Notes under the pieces: generated by a model
Database searches by the model: none
Seen by the model: only the letters and a program-made list of their open reading frames with translations
Told to the model about the DNA's origin: nothing
Position numbers and translations under genes: made by a program
Source of the DNA: Candidatus Avelusimicrobium stercoris
GTDB taxonomy: Bacteria > Elusimicrobiota > Elusimicrobia > Elusimicrobiales > Elusimicrobiaceae
DNA length: 14,917 bases
Direction of reading: 5' to 3'
Assembly: GCA_002432025.1 (NCBI GenBank)
Contig: DJFE01000008.1
Location: 1-14,917, forward strand
Part shown: positions 1 to 7,357 of the stretch, piece after piece
Layout: each line of letters opens with the position of its first letter
Numbering within the stretch: the stretch's first letter is position 1

Positions 1-777
1 GCCTGCGGGTGCAAAAACGGCGGGACGCGAACGAGAACTTGCGACACGACGACTGGTATTTGGAGCGGTTGGAGCGCCTGCTCAATTGCGGACACCTGCG
101 AGTGCACGGGAACGCAACCGGAATCCAGCCAAACTTGTAACAGTTGCGGAACGCAAACGCGCACGGTAACCTGTAACGCGGCTACCGGGGGGTGGGATAA
201 GGGCGAATGGGGCACTTGCAGTAAAACGGTGGCGGAGTGCAATCAAAAGGACTGCCCCGATGGCAAGGTGGCGGATTCTAACGGAAATTGTGTGTGCGAG
301 GCCCGTTTAAATAATACTACTATATATAAAAAGTGTTCTGGTAAGGCTATTAAGGGGTGTGCCAAAGGAGCATTTGGGACGATGATGCATTTATATGATG
401 GAACCTATGAGTGGGATGACGAGAATTGCAAGTGCAATGTAAATTGCGATAATGATACCAGTCATTATTTTAAATGTGTGGAAAGAATATCCGGCGGATA
501 TCCTCCTATGACAAGTGATACCTATGAAAGTTATGGTGATGCCGAAGAGGCTTGTCTGTCTGGCGAGAATACGAATGCTATTTATTATGAATATTTAACG
601 GGTGGCACCACTCCGACCGGTTGCAGACCTTACCAAGATGCCAGCGGAAAATGGGTGAACTGCAACGTAACCGAGGCCTATTTTATTAAATATGCCTGTT
701 CTACTGAACCTGCGAAACCGTGTAGCGGGTATGGGTTCTGTGAACAAATTTGTATGGTTGTTCAGCCCCACGACTAA
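1..777 (+). CDS. Cysteine-rich protein with TSP1-like repeats, 5' end missing
   Basis: The reading frame is open from the first base and ends at tandem stops (TAA 775-777, TAG 778-780). It is therefore the last 258 codons of a longer gene, and the GTG at 229 is internal. About 27 of 258 residues are cysteine. Two thrombospondin-type-1-like repeats are visible: residues ~3-33 (GTRTRTC ... GIWSGWSACS) and ~48-79 (CGTQTRTVTC ... GGWDKGEWGTCS). They share the pattern of a Trp pair, CS and a CG..TRT..TC strand. Residues ~80-258 are also Cys-rich (CKCNVNC, CEQIC) but I do not recognise a family. Such disulfide-rich modules are normally extracytoplasmic, so I infer a secreted or surface adhesin-like protein. 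The N-terminus that would show a signal peptide or pilin leader lies outside the window. The repeats are GC-rich, while the 300-600 stretch is much more AT-rich. Function unknown. Confidence 0.8.
   Translation, partial: ACGCKNGGTRTRTCDTTTGIWSGWSACSIADTCECTGTQPESSQTCNSCGTQTRTVTCNAATGGWDKGEWGTCSKTVAECNQKDCPDGKVADSNGNCVCEARLNNTTIYKKCSGKAIKGCAKGAFGTMMHLYDGTYEWDDENCKCNVNCDNDTSHYFKCVERISGGYPPMTSDTYESYGDAEEACLSGENTNAIYYEYLTGGTTPTGCRPYQDASGKWVNCNVTEAYFIKYACSTEPAKPCSGYGFCEQICMVVQPHD
7..240 (+). repeat. Two TSP1-like protein repeats
   Basis: Within the partial Cys-rich gene, residues ~3-33 and ~48-79 align to each other: GTRTRTC/GTQTRTVTC, then GIWSGWSACS/GGWDKGEWGTCS, then a further Cys 4-6 residues on. 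The spacing of Trp, Cys and the TRT strand resembles thrombospondin type-1 modules. The beginning of the window cuts into the series, so more copies may lie upstream. Confidence 0.6.
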
Positions 778-801
778 TAGTGTTGACCTAAATATTAAAC
801 G

Positions 802-838
802 AAAAACAGCCCTGGGTATAAAAACTAGGGCTGTTTTT
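802..838. terminator. Bidirectional intrinsic terminator after the Cys-rich gene
   Basis: Perfect 12-bp stem 802-813 / 827-838 (AAAAACAGCCCT with AGGGCTGTTTTT), extendable by G-U and G-C pairs to 815/825. It has an A-tract on one side and a T-tract on the other, so it can end transcription in both directions. It separates the surface-protein gene from queH. Confidence 0.9.
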
Positions 839-863
839 CTGTCATAGGTTTCGGCTCCTATTT

Positions 864-872
864 TGGTAAAAT
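864..872 (+). promoter_or_regulatory. Possible extended -10 promoter of queH
   Basis: TGgTAAAAT at 864-872 resembles an extended -10 element. No good -35 is seen. A start about 7 nt downstream (~879-880) would fall just before the queH ATG at 881 and would give an almost leaderless mRNA. That agrees with the absence of any Shine-Dalgarno sequence there. Confidence 0.35.
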
Positions 873-880
873 TAATATAT

Positions 881-1435
881 ATGTATTTTCCTAAATTGCT
901 TGTGCTTTCCTGCTGTGCGCCTTGCTCGTGCGCGGCTATCAAAAAATTAGCGGATGAGGGCGTAGATGCCACCGTTTTGTTTTATAACCCGAATATCTAT
1001 CCGTCTGCCGAGTACGAAAAGCGGCGCGACGAACAGAAGCTCGTGTGCGAACATTTTGGTTTGAAATTTGTGGAACTTCCCTACGAACCCGAAGAGTGGG
1101 ATAAAGCCGTAGCCGGGCTGGAAAACGAGCCCGAGCGCGGCGAACGGTGTTCAGCCTGCTTTTATATGCGCTTAAAAAGGGCGCAGGAGTACGCCTTGGA
1201 ACACAAATTCACCGCGCTAACTTCGGTATTGGGGGTATCCCGCTATAAAAATTTGGACCAAGTAAACGAGGCCGCCCGGCGTGCGTGGTACGCAGTAGGC
1301 AAGCCCTACGCAGCTATCAACTGGCGCAAAAATGGGTTGGAAGAGTTGCGCCAAGCGCTTATAAAGGAATTACAATTATACAAGCAAGATTATTGCGGAT
1401 GTAAATACAGTATGAGGGGTAAAAATGACAAATAG
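881..1435 (+). CDS. queH: Epoxyqueuosine reductase QueH
   Basis: QueH (DUF208 family) performs the last step of queuosine tRNA modification, reducing epoxyqueuosine to queuosine in the cytoplasm. It replaces the cobalamin-dependent QueG in many anaerobes. The 184-residue product has the family's cysteine ligands for a [4Fe-4S] cluster and neighbouring iron: CCAPC at C11, C12 and C15, the C90-SA-C93 pair in GERCSACFYMRLKRA, and C172-G-C174 in YCGCKYS near the C-terminus. FYNPNIYP and YEPEEWDKAV are also typical of the family. I chose ATG 881 because it puts LLVLSCCAPC at the usual distance from the N-terminus. A TTG at 863 is in frame but has no ribosome site and overlaps a candidate -10 element. 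The 3' end overlaps the asmA-like gene by 11 nt, so the two are probably co-transcribed and translationally coupled. No other queuosine gene is nearby. Confidence 0.93.
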   Translation: MYFPKLLVLSCCAPCSCAAIKKLADEGVDATVLFYNPNIYPSAEYEKRRDEQKLVCEHFGLKFVELPYEPEEWDKAVAGLENEPERGERCSACFYMRLKRAQEYALEHKFTALTSVLGVSRYKNLDQVNEAARRAWYAVGKPYAAINWRKNGLEELRQALIKELQLYKQDYCGCKYSMRGKNDK

Positions 1436-3641
1436 GGTGTTGCGGCGGCTGGCCGCGGTGGCGGTGTGCGTGCTGATTTTATTTTTTGGGGCGGACCTCA
1501 CTTTGCGGTGGGTGTCGTCCAGCAAGTGGATGCAAAATTATGCTGTGCAAAAGGTGCAGGCGGCCACCGGGCGCGAGGTGCGTTTGGAAAAAATGTCCGC
1601 CAGTTTTATGGGTGTAAAGGCGGATAAGTTTGCCTTGTCCGAAGCCGGGGGATTTCAACAGGGAACCTTTTTATCGGTGGACCGCTTGCGCGTGCGGGTG
1701 TCCCTTATCCATTTAATCCACGGGCATATTAAGTTAAAATCGCTTATTGTTAGCGGTTTGGACGCCTATTTGCGCCGCGGTGCGGACGGACAGTTTAACT
1801 GGGCGGATTTGTCGTCCGGCGAAGCCCCCACAGAAAGTGAACCCTCGCAAACGGATACGCTTTCCCTGCCGTATTTGACCTTAACAAATTTATCCTTAAA
1901 AAATATCAATGTATTTTATGCGGATGAGCAAAGCCATATCCAGGCCGCGCTAAAAAATATTACCTTGCAGGGTAAGCGGCTGGTGGTGCGGAATTTGATT
2001 AACCTCGGCTTTGTGGCGGACGGATTCTACCAAGAGGGGGAAAAGCAGTACGAGTTTCCCGTGTCGTTTAATGTGCGTCTTAATTTGGCGGGGGGAGATT
2101 TGGCCCGTGCTCAGGTGCAAATGCCCAACTTTTTACTTTCGTACAATGGGGCCAAGGCCCGGATAAATTTCCAAGCGCAGGATTTTACCGCCCCGCACAT
2201 AAAGTTAGGCGTTACGCTGGAAAACCTGACCACGGAAACCTTGAAAAATATCGCGCCGGAAGAACCCGCTTTTGCGGTTTCGCAAGTGAACTTTAAAACG
2301 GATCTGTTGGTCAATTTGCCCGATAAAAAACTGACCGTCAACCAAGCGGTTTTGTCTCTTGGCGGTGCGAAACTGTCGGCCAAGGGCGGCGTGGATTACC
2401 GCGCGGCCTTAAAATATGAGGCGCAGGCCGATTGGCAACTGGATTTTAAGGACCTTTTGGCCCAACTGCCCCAACTGGCAGAGGAGTATCAAGCCGCCGG
2501 AACCGCCAGCGGTACGGCGCATTTGACCCAGCAGGACTGGCAGGCCAGCCTTAAAGCCGCCGATATGGGCGCAAATGTTGGCTGCGCCGGCCGCTTGGAG
2601 GAGGGCGCGCTAGATATAGCGGCCCAGGGCGCTATGGACTTTAAAACGGCGGTTTCCAGCGTTACGGTGTCGGGCCTGCTCAACAAGGAGCCCTTTTCCG
2701 TGGACGCAACTTGGAACCAATCGCCCAAGGATTTGTTCATTACGCTAAATGCACTAGCCAAGAATTTAATTTTGCCGCCGTTGCCGGAAAGTACGCAAAC
2801 GGCCCCGGCCGAAAAAAACGATCCGACGGATAAAAATCAGCCCAGCGCGTGGCCCCTGCCACCCGCCAAGGTTACCAGCCGGATACAAATAGACGCGCTG
2901 GACGCGCCGTATATTTCGGGCCAGCAGATTTTGCTCAAAGCGGATTTGAGCAACCTCACCCCGGATATGAAGCGCGCGCACGGCGAACTTAATTTGTCTA
3001 TGGGAAACGGCGAGATTAAGGATTTATACAAACTGACCGACGCCAACGCCTTAACTAAGGTGCTGTTTATGTCCGTCAATATCGTGGGAAAAGTGTTTAA
3101 TTCGCTAAATGTATTTTCCGTGTTAAACGGTATCGGCAGCGGGTTGGTTTCCGCCGTCAGCACGAACGATAAAGAGGAAGACACGGTTCTGCAAACCGTT
3201 ACCGGGCCCGACGGACAGCCAATGCAAATCCGCGTGCCCAAAACCCAGCAGAAAATAGAAGGCCGTATGGCGTTTGACAAATTTGCTACCGACGTAACCT
3301 TCACCAAGGGAACGGCTGCCGTAAAGGACGGGAGTTTTGTGTCCGATATGGTATCGTTTAGTTTAAACGGCACGACCGATTTTAACAGCGGTAAAATTGA
3401 TATGACAGTACAAGCCGCCCCAGGTAAACACGAGGTGGACGGCATTATGCCGCTGAAACTGAACATTGGCGGCACTGTGGATGACCCCAAGGGCAGTATG
3501 AGTATGCTGGGGTCGGTGTCGTCGCTGGTTACGCAAGGCATTGGCAACAACTTTGCAAGCCGCTCCGTAAAAAAGGGACTTGGTGGCCTGTTTGGCATTT
3601 TCAAAAAAAAGGAAAAAGCCCCCGATACCTCCGCGGAGTAA
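1425..3641 (+). CDS. AsmA-family envelope protein
   Basis: This 738-residue protein has one N-terminal membrane segment (residues ~8-27) followed by a long periplasmic region. The region begins with the AsmA signature: ATGREVRLEKM, then FLSVDRLRVRVS, then IKLKSLIVSGLDAYLRR. The C-terminal third (~615-715) carries a second AsmA-like module with IEGRMAFDKF, FNSGKIDMTV and LKLNIGGTVDDPKGS. A Pro/Thr/Lys-rich linker at ~448-482 divides the two halves. AsmA/TamB/YhdP-type proteins are inner-membrane-anchored beta-groove proteins thought to carry phospholipids towards the outer membrane or to influence outer-membrane assembly. Its presence argues for a diderm cell. The start ATG at 1425 overlaps queH and has GAGGGG at 1414-1419 as ribosome site. 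The Lys-rich C-terminus (FKKKEK) is unlikely to be enzymatic. The exact subfamily is unclear. Confidence 0.85.
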   Translation: MTNRVLRRLAAVAVCVLILFFGADLTLRWVSSSKWMQNYAVQKVQAATGREVRLEKMSASFMGVKADKFALSEAGGFQQGTFLSVDRLRVRVSLIHLIHGHIKLKSLIVSGLDAYLRRGADGQFNWADLSSGEAPTESEPSQTDTLSLPYLTLTNLSLKNINVFYADEQSHIQAALKNITLQGKRLVVRNLINLGFVADGFYQEGEKQYEFPVSFNVRLNLAGGDLARAQVQMPNFLLSYNGAKARINFQAQDFTAPHIKLGVTLENLTTETLKNIAPEEPAFAVSQVNFKTDLLVNLPDKKLTVNQAVLSLGGAKLSAKGGVDYRAALKYEAQADWQLDFKDLLAQLPQLAEEYQAAGTASGTAHLTQQDWQASLKAADMGANVGCAGRLEEGALDIAAQGAMDFKTAVSSVTVSGLLNKEPFSVDATWNQSPKDLFITLNALAKNLILPPLPESTQTAPAEKNDPTDKNQPSAWPLPPAKVTSRIQIDALDAPYISGQQILLKADLSNLTPDMKRAHGELNLSMGNGEIKDLYKLTDANALTKVLFMSVNIVGKVFNSLNVFSVLNGIGSGLVSAVSTNDKEEDTVLQTVTGPDGQPMQIRVPKTQQKIEGRMAFDKFATDVTFTKGTAAVKDGSFVSDMVSFSLNGTTDFNSGKIDMTVQAAPGKHEVDGIMPLKLNIGGTVDDPKGSMSMLGSVSSLVTQGIGNNFASRSVKKGLGGLFGIFKKKEKAPDTSAE

Positions 3642-3684
3642 TTTGTTTACATCCGGCGAAAAAACTGTTTAGACAATAAAAAAA

Positions 3685-3708
3685 CCCCGGGCGTTGGAAA
3701 GTCCGGGG
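3685..3708 (-). terminator. Terminator of the nucleoside phosphorylase gene
   Basis: The stem CCCCGG 3685-3690 / CCGGGG 3703-3708 has a 12-nt loop. Read on the minus strand it is followed by a run of seven T's (3678-3684), as in an intrinsic terminator. On the plus strand only CGTTTCATT follows, so it would serve the asmA-like gene weakly at best. Confidence 0.85.
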
Positions 3709-3730
3709 CGTTTCATTAAGCGTTTGTAAC

Positions 3731-5044
3731 TTATTTGATAACTTCTTTGATGATTTTATAGGCGGCCGGTTTCTTTTTGCCCGTTTTGAGCGCTTTCTTA
3801 AAGAGTTCGGCGCCGTCTTCCAAGCGTTTCTTGTCGGACGCGTAGAGCGTGGCAATTACGTCGCCTTTTTTGACGGCGTCGCCCGATTTTTTGGAGAGCC
3901 AAATGCCCGCGCCATAGTCAATCACGTCTTCCATCGTGTTGCGTCCGGCGCCAAGCAGTACGCCCGCCATACCGGCGGTTTTAGCGTCAATATGCTGTAC
4001 ATATCCGTCCGCATCGGCCTTGATTTCCACTTTCAGTTTGGCGTCCTTGAAATAGCCTTCCGGATCGTCCACGGCCTTGGGGTCTCCGCCCTGCCATTTG
4101 ACCATTTCGCGCAGTTTAGTGGCGGCTTCGCCGTTTTCAATCTTTTCTTCCATTAACGCGCGGGCTTTTTTGATATCTTTGATTTTGCCGCTGATGACGA
4201 GCATATTGGCGGCTTCTTCAATCAAGAGTTCGTAGAAGTCGGGCGCGAGGTTTTTGTCGCCCTTTAAAATTTGGATTGCCTGACGCATTTCGTTGGCGTT
4301 GCCGATTGCGCGGCCCAACGGTTGGTCCATATACGTAATAAGCGCGCGGCATTTAAGCCCCAAGAGTTTGGCGGTGCTGACGAGCGCGCGGGCCAATTTG
4401 CGGCTGTCTTCCAGTTTCTGCATAAACGCGCCGGAGCCATATTTCACGTCCATTAACAGGCTGTCCACACCTTCGGCGTATTTTTTGGAAAGAATACTCG
4501 CCACGATGAGCGGGCGGCTTTCCACGGTGCCGGTGGCGTCGCGCAGGGAGTAGAGTTTTTTATCGGCCGGAGCGAGGTCCTTGGTTTGACCGAACATACA
4601 AACATTTAATTTTTGGATTTGGCGGTAAATCAGTTTGACGGGTACGCGCACTTCAAAATTCTTCATAGATTCCAATTTATCAAGCGTACCGCCCGTGTGG
4701 CCCAAACCGCGGCCGGACATCATCGGCACGGCTACACCGCCGCAAGCCACCAGCGGGGCCAACGCCATAGAAATACCGTCGCCCACACCACCCGTGGAGT
4801 GTTTATCTACCTTGGGGAGTTTGGTGGAAGAAAAATCAAGCCGTCCGCCTGAGTGGGCCATTGCCTTGGTAAAAAGGGCGGTTTCTTTGTCGGAAAGGGG
4901 ATTTAAAAAGCAGGCCATTAAGAAGGCGGAAAGTTGGTAATCGGGCACGGTGCCTTTTGCCGCGCCTTGTGCAACAAAGTTAAATTCCTCTTGGGTTAGG
5001 GCTTTGCCTCCGCGTTTTTTGATAATTACATCAATCATTCTCAT
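3731..5044 (-). CDS. pdp: Pyrimidine-nucleoside (thymidine) phosphorylase
   Basis: This enzyme cleaves thymidine, and in the Pdp type also uridine and deoxyuridine, with phosphate to give free base and (deoxy)ribose-1-phosphate in nucleoside salvage. The 437-residue length matches the family. The glycosyltransferase family 3 signature is present at 110-125 (SGRGLGHTGGTLDKLE), with the phosphate-site loop DKHSTGGVGD at ~80-89. R168, S183 and K187 in LRDATGTV ... VASILSKK fit the base-binding residues R171, S186 and K190 of E. coli thymidine phosphorylase. The C-terminal PYNP_C domain (~345-437) ends in a Lys-rich tail. ATG 5044 was chosen because AAGGAGG stands 9 nt upstream and MRMIDVI matches family N-termini. 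An in-frame ATG at 5098 has no ribosome site. The phosphate loop has Gly90 where I remember Thr in relatives. deoA is an alternative name if it prefers thymidine. Confidence 0.95.
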   Translation of the reverse strand: MRMIDVIIKKRGGKALTQEEFNFVAQGAAKGTVPDYQLSAFLMACFLNPLSDKETALFTKAMAHSGGRLDFSSTKLPKVDKHSTGGVGDGISMALAPLVACGGVAVPMMSGRGLGHTGGTLDKLESMKNFEVRVPVKLIYRQIQKLNVCMFGQTKDLAPADKKLYSLRDATGTVESRPLIVASILSKKYAEGVDSLLMDVKYGSGAFMQKLEDSRKLARALVSTAKLLGLKCRALITYMDQPLGRAIGNANEMRQAIQILKGDKNLAPDFYELLIEEAANMLVISGKIKDIKKARALMEEKIENGEAATKLREMVKWQGGDPKAVDDPEGYFKDAKLKVEIKADADGYVQHIDAKTAGMAGVLLGAGRNTMEDVIDYGAGIWLSKKSGDAVKKGDVIATLYASDKKRLEDGAELFKKALKTGKKKPAAYKIIKEVIK

Positions 5045-5053
5045 AGGGTGCTG

Positions 5054-5060
5054 CCTCCTT
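5054..5060 (-). promoter_or_regulatory. Shine-Dalgarno fixing the pdp start
   Basis: CCTCCTT on the plus strand reads AAGGAGG on the minus strand, 9 nt before ATG 5044. It is the strongest ribosome site in the window and decides between the two in-frame starts. Confidence 0.9.
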
Positions 5061-5066
5061 GTATTT

Positions 5067-5100
5067 AAATGCTGCCGTCTGAAATTCCAGCATAGCATTT
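5067..5100 (-). other. Hairpin in the pdp leader
   Basis: Perfect 7-bp inverted repeat AAATGCT 5067-5073 / AGCATTT 5094-5100, with a near-palindrome (CTGAAATTCCAG, 5079-5090) inside. It lies just upstream of the ribosome site and within the predicted 5' untranslated region. No T-run follows, so it is not a terminator. It might affect translation or stability. Confidence 0.45.
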
Positions 5101-5125
5101 TATTTATTTAAAGAAAAGGGCTTTT

Positions 5126-5154
5126 TGTATAGATAAAAAATTCTTGTGTGTAAA
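5126..5154 (-). promoter_or_regulatory. Sigma-70-type promoter of pdp
   Basis: On the minus strand, TTTACA (5149-5154) and TATACA (5126-5131) are separated by exactly 17 bp. Transcription would start near 5119 and give a leader of about 75 nt. Confidence 0.65.
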
Positions 5155-5164
5155 ATACGCACAA
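5144..5164. promoter_or_regulatory. Operator-like dyad over the pdp promoter
   Basis: TTGTGTGTA (5144-5152) and TACGCACAA (5156-5164) form a 9+3+9 dyad with a single mismatch. It covers the -35 box of the predicted pdp promoter, the usual position for a repressor site. The binding protein is unknown. A nucleoside-responsive regulator is a guess from the gene it controls. Confidence 0.5.
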
Positions 5165-5215
5165 AATTTATCCTCTTACCGTACAGCATAAAAAATCTCC
5201 GCCTTATACACAAGA

Positions 5216-5266
5216 GCCCAAAGACCTATTTTTAGGGCGGGCCCTTTGGTCCTTATTTCTGGGCCC
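5216..5266. other. Two adjacent GC-rich inverted repeats
   Basis: GCCC 5216-5219 / GGGC 5235-5238 is directly followed by GGGCCC 5239-5244 / GGGCCC 5261-5266. Both loops are T-rich and resemble each other (CCTATTTTT, CCTTATTTCT), so this looks like a degenerate tandem duplication of one stem-loop. There is no T-run suited to termination. It lies between the divergent pdp and LtaS-like genes. Confidence 0.4.
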
Positions 5267-5285
5267 TCCGCGCGCGAACCAGATT

Positions 5286-5294
5286 TGATATCAT
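5286..5294 (+). promoter_or_regulatory. Possible extended -10 promoter of the LtaS-lemA-htpX operon
   Basis: TGaTATCAT at 5286-5294 matches an extended -10 element, with an AT-rich stretch after it. No convincing -35 is seen. Transcription would start near 5301, leaving a short leader that includes the GGAGGA ribosome site at 5315-5320. Confidence 0.35.
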
Positions 5295-5323
5295 ATATAT
5301 AAGCAGTCTAATTTGGAGGAATT

Positions 5324-7348
5324 ATGAAGAAACTCGCCGTACCGGGGTGGATTAAGTCTTACGCTTGGTTCATCTTGGCTAACTGGGTGGTGTTTACCCT
5401 TTTCCGCGGAATCTTTTTATTTGTGTTTCACGCGGCGCTTGTACCCCAGTCTTACCACGAACTGTGGCAGACCTTTTATATCGGTGCCAAGTTTGACGCC
5501 CGCCTCGCTTGCGCGTTGGCAATTCCCTTGGGCTTATACTTGACCGTTTGCGCTTTTTGGCACGGGGCGCGCGTTATCCGCAAGGGGATTTCTGCCTTGT
5601 ATGCCGTGTTGGAAGCCGCGGTTCTGCTTATCTATTTTGCCGATTTTGCGCACTATGCCTATATTGCAATGCGCATTAACTACTCCATTTTTAAATATTC
5701 CGAAAACGCCCTCATTTCCCTACAAATGGCTTGGGAAACATATCCCTTGGTGTGGGCGGTTATCGGCCTGGTGGTATGGGGGATTTTGGGCTTTTGGTTT
5801 GTAAACCGCTTGCAGAAAAAAGCCTTTGCCCAAACCGACAATTACCGCTGGAAGGGCAATTTGGGCTGGTTCTTTGTAGGACTGCTTGTTACGGGCGGAT
5901 TAATGTTTGGGCAACTGAGCCAGTATCCGCTCCGTTGGAGTAACGCCTATCACTCCACTAACAACTTTATTTGCAATTTGACGTTAAACCCGGTACTTAA
6001 TATTTTTGATACGGCCCGCTTTGTAAAGGCGGATAGTTTTGACACAACCAAAACGCAGGAATATTACGACACCGTAGCCGCCTACTTGGGCGTACAATAC
6101 CCCGATAAAGATACGCTTAATTTTGAGCGCACCTTGGCGGCCAAGCCCAAAGCCGAACAGCACGATTACAATGTGGTGGTTATTTTTATGGAATCCTTGG
6201 CCTGGAATAAAATTTCTATGACCAATCCGGATATTGACCCCACGCCGTTTATCAAGAGTTTGGCGGATAAATCCATTTTGTTCACGCATTTTTACGCGCC
6301 TACCTCCGCTACGGCCCGCGCCGTATTTGCCACGGTTACGAGCATCCCGGACGTAACGTCCTTCAAAACCAGTTCCCGCAACCCCTTAATTGTGGACCAA
6401 CACGTGGTGGTAAACGCCTTGCGCGATTACGAAAAATATTACTTCATCGGCGGAAGTGCCAGTTGGGGTAACATCCGCGGTATATTGGAACACAACTTGG
6501 GCGACGTACATATGTACGAGGAAGGCAAGTTTGCCCACGAACACCGCAACGACGTGTGGGGCATTTCGGACTTGGACTTGTTCCGCGAAGCCAACCGCGT
6601 GTTAAACGAGGAGCAAAAGGATAACAACGGCAAGCCGTTCTTTGCCTTTATCCAAACCTCCGGCTATCACCGTCCCTATACAATCCCGGACGACAACGCA
6701 GGCTTTGAAGTCAAAGATATCGGCGAAGACTTGGCCCACAAACGCAGTTTTGTAAGTGTGGCGGAATATAACTCCTTGCGCTTCTCCGACCACGCCTTGC
6801 ACGAGTTCTTTAAATTGGCGGAAAAATCGGACTATTACAAAAATACGATTTTCCTTATTTTTGGCGACCACGGTTTGGCGGCTCCGCAATCTGAAAATAT
6901 GCCGCGCGGCTATGTGGACTTGAACCTGATTAACCACCAAATCCCGCTGATTATTGCGGGTGCCCCGGTCAAAAAACCGCAGGTCATCAGCAAAACCGCC
7001 AGCCAAGTGGATATTTTACCCACGGTAATGGGTATTTTGGGCCGCCCGTACTTTACGCGCGCTATCGGCCGCGACGTACTGACTGACCCCACGCCCGAAC
7101 CGGGTGCGCTTATCTACGGCTGGGCCGTTTCGCCCGCTACCATTGGCTTTGTACAGGGGGACTACTACTACCACAGCCAAGGCGAGAAAGAAGGTCTTTA
7201 CAAATACGCCGCAGATAATTACAATGAAGATATCTCTAAAAAAGAGCCGCAACGCTTTGAACATATGAAGGCGCTTGCCAAGGGACTGTATGAAACGTCC
7301 CGCTACCAGTTCTATCACAACCAAAAACGTGATGAACGCGACGATTAA
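5324..7348 (+). CDS. LtaS-like membrane phosphotransferase (sulfatase fold)
   Basis: The 674-residue protein has five N-terminal membrane segments (~13-37, 58-79, 90-113, 139-160, 179-198) and an extracytoplasmic alkaline-phosphatase/sulfatase-fold domain (~280-640), the layout of lipoteichoic acid synthase and phosphoglycerol transferases. Metal and catalytic residues fit LtaS: E290 in VVVIFMES, nucleophile T327 in APTSATARAV, H449 in SGYHRPY, and D515-H516 in IFGDHGL. The spacing is close to E255, T300, H416, D475 and H476 of S. aureus LtaS. Family members transfer phosphoglycerol or similar head groups from a lipid to an envelope glycan or lipid. In a diderm the acceptor could be a periplasmic glucan, a glycolipid or lipopolysaccharide, which the sequence does not tell. 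It leads an operon with lemA 9 nt and htpX a further 12 nt downstream. The start has GGAGGA 4 nt before ATG. Confidence 0.88.
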   Translation: MKKLAVPGWIKSYAWFILANWVVFTLFRGIFLFVFHAALVPQSYHELWQTFYIGAKFDARLACALAIPLGLYLTVCAFWHGARVIRKGISALYAVLEAAVLLIYFADFAHYAYIAMRINYSIFKYSENALISLQMAWETYPLVWAVIGLVVWGILGFWFVNRLQKKAFAQTDNYRWKGNLGWFFVGLLVTGGLMFGQLSQYPLRWSNAYHSTNNFICNLTLNPVLNIFDTARFVKADSFDTTKTQEYYDTVAAYLGVQYPDKDTLNFERTLAAKPKAEQHDYNVVVIFMESLAWNKISMTNPDIDPTPFIKSLADKSILFTHFYAPTSATARAVFATVTSIPDVTSFKTSSRNPLIVDQHVVVNALRDYEKYYFIGGSASWGNIRGILEHNLGDVHMYEEGKFAHEHRNDVWGISDLDLFREANRVLNEEQKDNNGKPFFAFIQTSGYHRPYTIPDDNAGFEVKDIGEDLAHKRSFVSVAEYNSLRFSDHALHEFFKLAEKSDYYKNTIFLIFGDHGLAAPQSENMPRGYVDLNLINHQIPLIIAGAPVKKPQVISKTASQVDILPTVMGILGRPYFTRAIGRDVLTDPTPEPGALIYGWAVSPATIGFVQGDYYYHSQGEKEGLYKYAADNYNEDISKKEPQRFEHMKALAKGLYETSRYQFYHNQKRDERDD

Positions 7349-7357
7349 GGAGCAGAA

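Noticed and set aside
229..777. Short gene starting at GTG 229
   Set aside because: The frame is open back to base 1 with continuous Cys-rich repeats, and no ribosome site precedes the GTG.
863..880. TTG 863 as start of queH
   Set aside because: No Shine-Dalgarno, overlaps a candidate -10 element, and ATG 881 fits the family N-terminus.
2837..3604. 255-codon reading frame on the minus strand inside the AsmA-like gene
   Set aside because: Antisense shadow of a well-supported gene; low-complexity, no recognisable domain and no ribosome site noted.
5045..5098. 18-residue N-terminal extension of the nucleoside phosphorylase
   Set aside because: Lacks a ribosome site, whereas AAGGAGG precedes ATG 5044 and the family begins there.
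5285..5312. TTGATA/TCTAAT as promoter of the LtaS-like operon
   Set aside because: The start site would fall within the ribosome site, so the mRNA could not use it.
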